15,000 bases of DNA from Symbiodinium natans (lineage: Eukaryota > Sar > Dinophyceae > Suessiales > Symbiodiniaceae): positions 888,501 to 903,500 of the forward strand of contig CAJNDS010002091.1 of the NCBI GenBank assembly GCA_905221605.1, read 5' to 3'. Positions 7,298-14,565 of the stretch are shown in pieces. The notes under the pieces are model-generated. The model saw only the letters and a program-made list of their open reading frames with translations, was not told where the DNA came from and searched no databases. The translations under genes and the position numbers were made by a program. Position 1 is the first letter of the stretch; each line of letters begins with the position of its first letter.

Positions 7298-8607
7298 TCA
7301 GATATGCTCATGTGTGTATTTACGAGTTTGAGGTGCTGACACTTCATCGTCGGAGGAGTGGTTGTTGGACGCAGTGGACCTGGATCGTGTAGTCAAGCAC
7401 ACAAAAACAAATAGTGCCTGACACATCCATCCTTCGAGTTCCTGACTCTGCGAGACGCACGAGGTTCACCTCCTCGTTGGCGTAAGCAGCCACGGTATCC
7501 TTCCAGGAGACTTCCCGGTCCTTGAAAAGCAGCTTCCAGCGACCACCTTGGAGGGCAGGCGAAAGTGAGCAAGGAGCAATTCAGAACTCATCGAGTACGA
7601 AGTCCCGTGCCTTTTCCCCACAACTCTTCGACGACCCGCTTCGCCGCGTTGTACATGCGTGAGTTGTAGTGCGCCTTGTTGAAGGTTTAGTTGGAAATGA
7701 TATATCAAGAACAGTTTTCCCCCGCCTCTACTTGATGCTTGTGTCCGGACAAGAGCATGAAGGTCACCTTCTTTAGCCTTGTGAGAAGCGCCGTTGCAGG
7801 ACACAGTCTGAGAAGCGACAAGAAAACTAAGGTCCCCGCCCTTATTTACTCTTGACGATGCTCTTCGTCATCGTCGTGGAAAAGGCAATTATGGTTCGAC
7901 ACGCACTGTAAGATTCTGCGCTGCATGGAATGTATGCTGGCGTGTGGCACAGTTTTGTCGGCAATGTGCATATTCTGCTTCTGCAAGCAATGAGCGGCAA
8001 CAGATTTGAGCTGGAAAGCTGCCATGTCTGAAACGTCACATGCCAATGCAAGTGTGCAGCAGCAAGATTGAAGGACAATGGATGTTTAAAGGATCTTCTT
8101 TCCCCGCTGACAATTTAGATCGCTGGGCAGCCCTCCCCACTATTTGTTTATGCACGGCGAACGCGGGCAAGCTGTTCGCAGTAGAGCCACAGCATCTGTA
8201 GTTCAACCTGGGTCTCGTGCATTGTATCATGGGACACAGGCAACACTTGGCAAGCCGATGCACGTGTGCATTGGCGTGCAACAACGTTGCGCTTGATGAG
8301 ATGCAACAGGATCGGGCAGAAGGTAGAGCTCCTGAAGCACTTAAGCCGAACACGCCTGAGCAAGGCAGTTGTAAAAGAGTCTCTGACGTCTGCTGCTTTG
8401 GACCTGTGCCCATCACACGCTCTCCTTGAAAATCACATCTTCCAGTCGAATGGCAATGCCATCATTAAGCACCCCCTCTTGTCAGTACCACCTTGTGATT
8501 ATACGCTCTGATTGGTACAACGCTCGCGCAAGAAGCTGCACTTGCACTCCGATTGGAGGACAGACACAGGTCCGCACGAGTCGCGGCAAAGCGGGCAGAG
8601 AAGAGCT
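7298..8607 (-). CDS. Hypothetical multi-exon protein, 5' end unresolved
   Basis: Hand-spliced minus-strand gene. Exons: an open segment within 8607-8492, then 8355-8156, 8027-7850, 7807-7732, 7674-7599, 7546-7447 and 7379-7298, with stop TGA at 7300-7298. Introns 8491-8356, 8155-8028, 7849-7808, 7731-7675, 7598-7547 and 7446-7380 are all GT...AG and phase-compatible, several with pyrimidine-rich acceptors (for example TTTTCTTGTCGCTTCTCAG). The product is at least about 250 residues. Recognisable words are CFRSSTFCPILLHLIKRN, MLWLYCEQLARVR, HDDDEEHRQE, KKVTFMLLSGHK, YNAAKRVVEELWGKG, RWKLLFKDREVSWKDTVAAY, and a Ser/Asp-rich tail ending in a Tyr-Thr-His-Glu-His-Ile terminus. I do not recognise a family, signal peptide or membrane segment. 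The 42-nt intron at 7849-7808 is very short, but without it the frame stops immediately. Upstream (8608-8750) may hold another exon. It sits in the largest repeat-free interior segment. Confidence 0.55.
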
Positions 8608-8751
8608 TCATTTTCGTCTTGTCCGGGGTCGTACAGTTCAAGCAGCTGCGATCCGATTGAACAACAGCCACAGGACAATACGACCACGCAGACATCATCT
8701 CTTACAGCAGCTTCTCTGCCTCAAATGTCTTCGGGGAAGTAGATGACCAAG

Positions 8752-8796
8752 GGTTTAGGGTTTAGGGTTTGGGGTTTAGGGTTTAGGGTTTAGGGT
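8752..8796 (+). repeat. TTTAGGG array
   Basis: Six TTTAGGG units with one TTTGGGG. It bounds the gene-bearing segment on the right. Confidence 0.95.
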
Positions 8797-8906
8797 ATGG
8801 CCCCTTAGAGACAAAGCCGCAAACTTGCCACTAGGCGTCCCGCAGCTGGACCAGCCAGGAGTCGAAGGTACAGTCGGGCCCGAGATCCTTTCCCAACAAA
8901 GCCTCA

Positions 8907-9097
8907 AGCCCTCAACCGCAAGCCCTAAACCCTAAACCCTAACCCTAAACCCTAAGCCCTAAACCCTAAACCCTAAACCCTCAACCCTAAACCCTAAACC
9001 CTAAACCCTAAACCCGAAACCCTAAACCCTGAACCCTGAACCCTGAACCCTAAACCCTGAACCCTGAACCCTGAACCCTAAACCCTAAACCCTAAAC
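8907..9097 (-). repeat. CCCTAAA array with CCCTGAA sub-block
   Basis: About 25 units. The left end is decayed (CCCTCAA, CCGCAAG), the centre is regular, and CCCTGAA variants are clustered around 9030-9075. 8797-8906 is unique spacer. Confidence 0.95.
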
Positions 9098-9192
9098 GCT
9101 GTCGGTACTGGCTGGTCTGTTCTCCGGCATGATGTCCCTATTCGGATCTGTGCTGGGGTTCCGGGTTGGGATTTGTTACGTGGTCCTTTAGT

Positions 9193-9259
9193 ATGGGCCC
9201 TTAAAAAGGGGTACCCCCTTATATGCCCCTTCTATATCCTGTACAAATTAAGGGCCCAT
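9193..9259. repeat. Inverted repeat ATGGGCCCTTAA
   Basis: ATGGGCCCTTAA at 9193-9204 is exactly complementary to TTAAGGGCCCAT at 9248-9259. A third GGGCCCAT copy occurs at 9299-9306, and outer GTGGTCC (about 9180) faces GGACCAC (about 9287), so a larger imperfect foldback of about 120 bases is possible. Confidence 0.75.
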
Positions 9260-9323
9260 GCATCAGAACCCTTTAAAGGAGGCTTGGGACCACATTGAGG
9301 GCCCATGAAACTACCCTCAGATG

Positions 9324-9422
9324 GTTTAGGGTTTAGGGTTTAGGGTTTAGGGTTTAGGGTTTAGGGTTTAGGGTTTAGGGTTTAGGGTTTAGGGTTTAGG
9401 GTTTAGGGTTTCGGGTTTAGGG
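9324..9422 (+). repeat. Near-perfect TTTAGGG array
   Basis: About 14 units, twelve of them identical, with a TTTCGGG near the right end. Confidence 0.97.
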
Positions 9423-9520
9423 TATTTGGAGGGAGCCCGGCGGGTCGCACCAACAAAGGACAAGGGCTCAGGATTGAGTGTATTCTAGGACTCCGGATTG
9501 AGAAGTTTGGGTTTCGGAGC

Positions 9521-9598
9521 TTAGGGTTTAGGGTTTTAGGGTTTAGGGTTCAGGGTTTAGTGTTCAGGGTTTAGGGTTCGGGGTTTAGGGTTTGGGGC
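9521..9598 (+). repeat. Degenerate TTTAGGG array
   Basis: About eleven units with TTCAGGG, TTCGGGG and TTTGGGG changes. Confidence 0.92.
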
Positions 9599-10198
9599 TT
9601 ATTTCGCGCTGAGAGTTCAGCATCCCCTCAACCCTCAACCCGAAAGGCTTCCTGACCTGCGGCTGCCAGCTGTACAGCACTTCCGTCTCGTAGTGCGCGG
9701 AGAGAAGCAAGTTCTCCTACGCGCAATGATAGAGCTGATACACAACTGTTTGATTTTCGAACCATCCAAAAAATCAGGGAAAAAACAATCTTGCGGAAAG
9801 GGTAATAAGGGGATTACATTTTCTTTTGTTTTTTTTTGGGGGGGTTAAGGTTTTTGGTCTGAGAGCGGTTTTGCTTTCAGGAAGGCAATTTGGAACTTCC
9901 AAGAGTGGCCCACGGGAGGGCTAAGGCTGAAAAGCTTGGTAGGTTTCAAGTGCTCGAGGGCCTTATAGATGCAGCCGCATCCCTGCAGCCACAAGACACT
10001 GTAGCAGGGGTTTAGGGCTTAAAGGTTTGCGGGCTCAGGGTCTAAGAGCTCCGGAGTTTAAGGTTTTGTAAACCCTAAACCCTATACCCTAAACGCGGGC
10101 ATAAAGCAAGCAAAGGCTCAGCCTTGGAAATGTTGACTTGCAGTTGGCTAGCGCTTACCATTGAAAACAGGTGCTGGCACTCGGGAGGAGGCATTTAC
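9599..10198. other. Unique spacer with homopolymers and telomeric scraps
   Basis: Holds a T-run followed by a G-run (about 9829-9844), A-rich tracts near 9768-9787, decayed TTTAGGG words at 10010-10065 and a three-unit CCCTAAA block at 10069-10094. The change from G-strand scraps to C-strand units near 10065 is another head-to-head arrangement. No gene seen. Confidence 0.5.
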
Positions 10199-10267
10199 GG
10201 TTTAGGGCTTGGGGCTTGGGGTTTAGGGTTTAGGGTTGAGGGTTGAGGGTTGAGGGTTTAGGGTTTA
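10199..10267 (+). repeat. TTTAGGG array with TTGAGGG sub-block
   Basis: Nine or ten units. Three consecutive TTGAGGG variants lie at about 10236-10258, between regular TTTAGGG units. It is followed by a GC-rich spacer (10268-10348). Confidence 0.93.
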
Positions 10268-10348
10268 CGAGGCTGTCCGGCGCGGTGGGCGGCGCCCGCC
10301 CAGTGAGGACGGGGCTGGACTCTGTCCACTCGGTGTGGTAGACCTGGC

Positions 10349-10399
10349 GTTTAGGTTTAGGGTTTAGGGTTTCGGGTTTAGGGTTTAGATTTCGGGTTG
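10349..10399 (+). repeat. Degenerate TTTAGGG array
   Basis: About seven units including TTTCGGG and a truncated TTTAGG. Confidence 0.88.
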
Positions 10400-10445
10400 A
10401 GTAGAAGGGTGCCCCAATTTTAAATAAACTTCATAAAATACAAGC

Positions 10446-10553
10446 GAACCCTACACCCGAAACCCTAGCCTTCAAGCAAAGGAAAGAAAAGTACTACACA
10501 AACCCTAAACCCTAAACCTTAAATCTAAACCCTAAAACCCGAAACCCTAAACC
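10446..10553 (-). repeat. Degenerate CCCTAAA blocks
   Basis: CCCTACA/CCCGAAA units at 10446-10467, a short unique insert, then CCCTAAA, CCTTAAA and CCCTAAAA units at 10500-10553. Confidence 0.85.
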
Positions 10554-10852
10554 TTGATGCCCCCCCAAACTCTTGAGTTTGATTGCTGGCAGTGTAGCTC
10601 ACTCGTTGTGCGATGGTCTGCACTTTTACCCTGCAGATTCACTTTGTGGGATTGGAGCCTTTCTTCTAGGGATCTCTTGCTTTCAGTGCAGTGTGGTTTG
10701 GATCAAAGCCGACAAAGGCCACCGGGACCTTTCATTTCTTCCCGGGTAGTCGCAGAAAGCACCTTATCTCGTGCTTTTCTTCTGTTGGAGGGGGGAACGA
10801 CATTAGGCCCATTATGCCAGGAAAGACTTCCCGCCCAATCTCGAGCCCCGAG
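10554..10852. other. Unique segment with an unconvincing 101-codon open frame
   Basis: A plus-strand open frame (10554-10859) fills this spacer, but it begins and ends at telomeric repeat edges and its translation shows no recognisable motif. On the minus strand I could not build a spliced frame. Recorded as a non-repetitive segment, not as a gene. Confidence 0.4.
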
Positions 10853-10975
10853 ACCCTAAACACTTAATCCACCCCTATAAACTCCTAAGCCCTAAACCCG
10901 AAACCCTAAACCCGAAGCACTCAACCCTAAACCCGAAGCCCTAAACCCTAATCAGCTAACCCCTAAAATCCCTTA
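10853..10975 (-). repeat. Degenerate CCCTAAA array
   Basis: CCCTAAA, CCCGAAA, CCCGAAG and CACTTAA-like units with irregular spacing. Confidence 0.88.
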
Positions 10976-10983
10976 ACCCGATC

Positions 10984-11066
10984 AGCCCCTTACGTGCCTT
11001 TGGGGTATCAAGGGACTAAGGAAGGGACCCTTCTTAGGGACCTTTAGGGGCAATGTAGGGGTTGCT
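10984..11066. repeat. Imperfect foldback element
   Basis: The core CTAAGGAAGGG (11016-11026) pairs with CCCTTCTTAG (11028-11037), with one bulge. The outer arms AGCCCCTTACGTGCC (from 10984) and GCAATGTAGGGGTTGCT (to 11066) also pair partly, with a diverged middle. Confidence 0.65.
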
Positions 11067-11448
11067 GAAGCAGCATCGGGACTATAACCTCAAGGTCCAG
11101 GGCACTTATCACCCAACCATAGCTGAACTTCTAATATAGAACCCACTTCACAGCCCCTTAGATACCCTAAACATGGTTTTAATTGGGCTACAAATACCAT
11201 GAACCTCCAAGTATAAGGTGTATGTAAGGGGGTTACATGAAGTAGAGTATATATTTCTTGTACCCCCAAAAGGACACCAGGTATATACACTCACCAAAAT
11301 GAAAAAGGAACCTTATATACACTCACCAAAAACAGTAATATGAACCCTGCTTCACATGAGGTAATAAGACTAAGGCTGCCTGGCTCTCAGAATTGGCGCC
11401 CAGGAGCAGACCTTGGGCTCCGTGGCGGCTTTTTAGGGCTTCGGGAAG
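11067..11448. other. Unique spacer with an 18-bp direct repeat
   Basis: TATATACACTCACCAAAA occurs at 11282-11299 and 11314-11331, a spacing of 32 bases. A minus-strand open frame of 66 codons (11090-11290) has no recognisable content. Nothing else is seen. Confidence 0.6.
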
Positions 11449-11506
11449 TTTAGGGTTTAGGGTTAGGGTTTAGGGTTTAGGGTTTAGGGTTTAGGGTTTA
11501 GGGTTA
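11449..11506 (+). repeat. TTTAGGG array
   Basis: About eight units, regular except for two TTAGGG shortenings. Confidence 0.95.
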
Positions 11507-11678
11507 GCAGGCCCGGAAGACCCCAAAGGCCTACAGGCTTCAGGAATTGCGGGCTTAAGGTTTACTTGACGGCTCAGGGGATTTGCGAAGTGGTTCTACG
11601 GAATCTCGAACTAAACTTGTAAGTCCCTGGAACCTTCGACAAGAGTCCTTCTCAGCTCGAGAAACTGCTTGGAGCTCG

Positions 11679-11722
11679 AAACCCTAAACCCTAAACCCTA
11701 AACCCTAAACCCTAAACCCTAA
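11679..11722 (-). repeat. Perfect CCCTAAA array
   Basis: Six identical units. 11507-11678 and 11723-11934 are unique or weakly telomere-derived spacers with no gene seen. Confidence 0.96.
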
Positions 11723-11934
11723 TGCTAGGCCTTGGGGCTTCGCTCAAGCTTTGGGATTTACGGCTTGGGGTTTGGGCTCCTCAAACCGCATCCCAATAAT
11801 GAAGCCAAAGCCTCCTGCCCTAAACTAGAAACTGCTTCATGTACCCTCACATTAATGGCCCCATAAAAAAGGCAATTGCAACTAGAATTTGTTTTGGGAA
11901 GGAGCCCTAAGCTCGTCCTAGAAATCCTAGGAAT

Positions 11935-12057
11935 TAAACCCTAAACCCAAAACCCCAAAGACCCCCTAGCCGACATAAGCCCTTATTTTAGGGTTTAGGG
12001 TTTAGGGTTTAGGGTTTAGGGTTTAGGGTTTAGGGTTTAGGGTTTAGGGTTTAGGGT
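11935..12057. repeat. CCCTAAA remnant followed by TTTAGGG array
   Basis: Two or three C-strand units at 11935-11957, then about ten near-perfect G-strand units at 11987-12057. The orientation flips within 30 bases. Confidence 0.93.
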
Positions 12058-12143
12058 GATACCCCCCAAACCTCCAATGAGGCACAGCGTGCGCGGACCC
12101 GGAAAAGGAGGCTGGACTGCGAGGGCAGGTCGGACACCTGTGT

Positions 12144-12472
12144 GGGTTTAGGGTTTAGGGTTTAGGGTTTAGGCGGTTTAGGGTTTAGGGTTTAGGGTTT
12201 AGGGGTTTAGGGGTTTAGGGGTTTAGGGGTTTAGGGCTTTCGGGGTTTAGGGGTTTAGGGGTTTAGGGGTTTAGGGGTTTTGGGGTTTAGGGGTTTAGGG
12301 GTTTAGGGGTTTAGGGGTTTAGGGGTTTAGGGGTTTAGGGGTTTAGGGGTTTAGGGGTTGAGGGGTCTAGGGGTTGAGGGGTTTAGGGGTTTAGGGGTTT
12401 CGGGGTTTAGGGGTTTCGGGGTTTAGGGGTTTTAGGGGTTTAGGGACTTAGGGACTTAGGGACTTAGGGACT
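12144..12472 (+). repeat. Long TTTAGGGG (8-bp) array with GGGACTTA tail
   Basis: It starts with 7-bp TTTAGGG units (12144-12203), then changes to about 28 units of the 8-bp form TTTAGGGG (about 12200-12440) with few TTTCGGGG and TTGAGGGG variants, and ends with four GGGACTTA units (12443-12472). Three unit types occupy adjacent blocks rather than being mixed. Confidence 0.96.
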
Positions 12473-13016
12473 GCTTGGGCTTAGGATTTGAGGGTTTACG
12501 AAAATGAGGGACCCTGAATATGATCCCCCGAATGGTAGGATCCCCATATCATAAGGACCCCAATAAGGTACAGTACCCCCTAATATGGTAAACCCCCATT
12601 CAAGATTTTAGGGACTCGGGGAATTGGGCTACGCCAAGTACCAACACTCGCCTGAAAAAGGGGGCAGCATACGACATGAGTCAGCTTGTTTTGGAGGGGA
12701 AGCCTAAATCCTAAACCCTAAACCCTAAACCGAGCTTGTTTAAAGGTGGGCTGGGGATGAACGCAGTTTCAGGTTCGGGTTGCATGTCGAGGTTTCAAAG
12801 CCCCAGGCACTGAGTCTACAGGGTCTATTACGAATTTCAACCCTCAACGTGTTTAGGAAGGGCTTTTTGGTGAGCTGCAAGCTTGTCAACAAAGTTAATT
12901 CACTGAAGTTTGTTCGCTGAAGATGCATACCGCAGAAACGAGCCCGGCTTGTAGGACATGCTGAGCTTTCAGGGTTTTGGGTTGAAACGGTCTGTTCAAG
13001 GTGCCTGAAGCGTTAC
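12473..13016. other. Unique spacer with one short CCCTAAA block
   Basis: A patch of CCCC-ending words (GATCCCCC, ATCCCCAT, GACCCCAA) lies at about 12510-12600, and a four-unit CCCTAAA block at 12703-12732. 12733-13016 is unique with a 62-codon minus-strand open frame (12740-12928) that I do not recognise. No gene is called. Confidence 0.5.
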
Positions 13017-13098
13017 ACCTTAAACACTAAACCCTGAACCCTAAACCCTAGACCCTAAACCCTAGACCCTGAATCACAAACCCTAAGACCTAAACCCG
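13017..13098 (-). repeat. Degenerate CCCTAAA array
   Basis: Units CCCTAAA, CCCTGAA and CCCTAGA, spacing mostly seven bases. Confidence 0.9.
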
Positions 13099-13210
13099 CA
13101 AGCCTCAACCTCAGAAAACCTCACCAACGCTCGAAGTCTCCAATCCGGGCAGTGGCCTGACAGCGCGAGCCGCATGAGTCGGTAAGCTCACCGCAGCCAA
13201 CGACCGCCTT

Positions 13211-13326
13211 TATAGGGTTCTTAAGGGACAGGGGAGTTAGGGTTTAGGGTTTAGGGTGTAGGGTTTAGGGTTAGGGTTTGGGGTTTGGGGTTTGGGGGTT
13301 TGGGGGTGTATAGGGTTCTTAAGGGA
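13211..13326 (+). repeat. TTTAGGG/TTTGGGG array flanked by 18-bp direct repeats
   Basis: TATAGGGTTCTTAAGGGA occurs at 13211-13228 and 13309-13326. Between the copies lies a TTTAGGG array that passes into TTTGGGG and TTTGGGGG units (13236-13308). Confidence 0.85.
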
Positions 13327-13680
13327 AGGGATCTGAAGTATGGGCGGCTACATGCCCCCCTTGAACCCCCCTCCCGTAAGAACTATGGCCTGGCAGATGC
13401 GCTGGAGGTGCGCGCGCGATCGGGGTGTAGGAGCTTCGGGGCTCAGGGATTTTCAGGTTTAAGATTTAGGATTTGGGGTTTAGGGGTTTGGTGCATTCCT
13501 TGCATTGCAAGGGCGATCCTGGTACGATTCAAGGAAGATTGCATCTCTGAGTATGTGGGCAGTGGTCCCTTCTTGGGGTCCCATGTAGTACCCACAATGG
13601 GGACATAATTTAGAGATTACATGCTCAAAGTTTCAGGAATCAAAAAGACTTTAGAGGAGGCTTTGAAAAAAAAACTGAAC
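13327..13680. other. Unique spacer with degenerate telomeric words
   Basis: Mostly unique sequence with decayed TTTAGG-type words at 13455-13490. A plus-strand 107-codon open frame (13285-13608) starts in the array and its middle is translated telomere-like sequence, so it is not called as a gene. Confidence 0.5.
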
Positions 13681-13686
13681 CCGGGA

Positions 13687-13770
13687 GTTTAGGTTTCAGG
13701 GTTTAGGGTTAAACCCTGAACCCTAAATTTAAGTTTCAGGGTTTAGGGTAAAACCCTGAACCCTAAACCC
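13687..13770. repeat. Tandem pair of head-to-head telomere hairpins
   Basis: Two adjacent copies of the same arrangement: TTTCAGGGTTTAGGGT followed at once by AAACCCTGAACCCTAAA, first at about 13694-13731, then at about 13734-13769. Each copy is nearly self-complementary, and the pair is a tandem duplication of about 40 bases. Confidence 0.9.
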
Positions 13771-13849
13771 CGAATCCGGCCTGCCAAGTGAGGTTCGTCG
13801 AGTTCGACGCGTTCGAAGAATCGGCCACCTGCACCTTCAAGGGTTTTTT

Positions 13850-13903
13850 GGTTTAGGGTTTAGGGTTTAGGGTTTAGGGTTTAGGGTTTAGGGTTTAGGG
13901 TTT
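13850..13903 (+). repeat. Near-perfect TTTAGGG array
   Basis: About seven identical TTTAGGG units. Confidence 0.97.
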
Positions 13904-14008
13904 TGTGGTATGTTTCTTGCGGAGGGTCCAGGATTCTTTTTATGAGTCTATACGATCCCAGAACAACAAGCCCCAAGTGGCTTAGGTTTTGTTGCCTTTG
14001 GCATAGCT

Positions 14009-14182
14009 CTAAACCCCAAACCCCAAACCCTAAAACCCTAAAACCCTAAAACCCTAAAACCCTAAAACCCTAAAACCCTAAAACCCTAAAACCCTAAAAC
14101 CCTAAAACCCTAAAACCTTAAAACCCTAAAACCCTAAAACCCTAAAACCCTAAAACCCTAAAACCCTAAAACCCTAAAACCC
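14009..14182 (-). repeat. CCCTAAAA (8-bp TTTTAGGG) array
   Basis: Two CCCCAAA units, then about 19 almost perfect 8-bp CCCTAAAA units with one CCTTAAAA. The 8-bp TTTTAGGG form is the telomere motif of Chlamydomonas-type algae, here in a single homogeneous block. Confidence 0.97.
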
Positions 14183-14189
14183 GGCTGCC

Positions 14190-14280
14190 GGATCAAAAAA
14201 AAAAATAAAAAAGGATCAAAAAAAAAATAACGCAGCCCAGGATCAAAAAATAAATAAAAAAGGATCAAAAAGAAAATAAA
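14190..14280 (+). repeat. A-rich GGATCAAAA repeat
   Basis: GGATCAAAA followed by A/T-only runs occurs at about 14190, 14213, 14240 and 14262, in two pairs separated by an ACGCAGCCCA spacer. Confidence 0.85.
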
Positions 14281-14296
14281 CTTCGACTTCGAGTAC

Positions 14297-14565
14297 GAAA
14301 ACTCGAGTTTTGGTACGTTTTCGGAACCCGATCGAGGACCCTCTCACACGAAACGCGTGTCGACGTGCTAAAACTCGAGTTTTGGAAAGGTTTTCCGGGC
14401 ACGATTGACGACCCGCCCTCTCACACGAAACGCATCTCGAGGCGCGAAAACTCGAGTTTTTGTACGTGTTCGAAGCACGATCGACAACCCTCTCACACAA
14501 AACGCATCTCGAGGCGCTTAAACTCGAGTTTTGGTACGTTGTTCCCGACGCGATCGACCAATATA
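14297..14565 (+). repeat. 72-77 bp tandem repeat with CTCGAG palindrome, four copies
   Basis: CTCGAG occurs at 14302, 14374, 14451 and 14523 inside the palindrome AAAACTCGAGTTTT (the fourth copy is slightly shortened). Each of the first three is followed at constant distance by CGATCGA- or CGATTGA-type words, CTCTCACAC, then AAACGC and a TCGA-containing word. Conserved blocks separated by variable bases resemble a repeated regulatory or protein-binding module. Open frames across it are repeat-driven and not credible as genes. Confidence 0.9.

Noticed and set aside
8036-8746. Several overlapping 70-126 codon open frames on both strands
   Set aside because: They conflict with the spliced minus-strand model, which stays phase-consistent across several introns; the unspliced frames look like shadows.
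10554-10859. 101-codon plus-strand open frame
   Set aside because: It starts and ends at telomeric repeat edges, has no recognisable motif, and is short enough to occur by chance in moderately GC-rich DNA.
12505-12610. Possible foldback around ATATGATCCCC and CCCCATATCAT words
   Set aside because: Only about 7 bases pair cleanly; the rest reflects recurrent CCCC-ending words.
13285-13608. 107-codon plus-strand open frame
   Set aside because: It starts inside a TTTGGGG array and includes translated telomere-like sequence (Gly-Leu-Arg-Phe-Arg-Ile-Trp type).
1185-14182. CRISPR-like array or true chromosome end
   Set aside because: Units are only 7-8 bases without unique spacers, and blocks occur in both orientations with unique DNA on both sides, so they are interstitial telomeric repeats.
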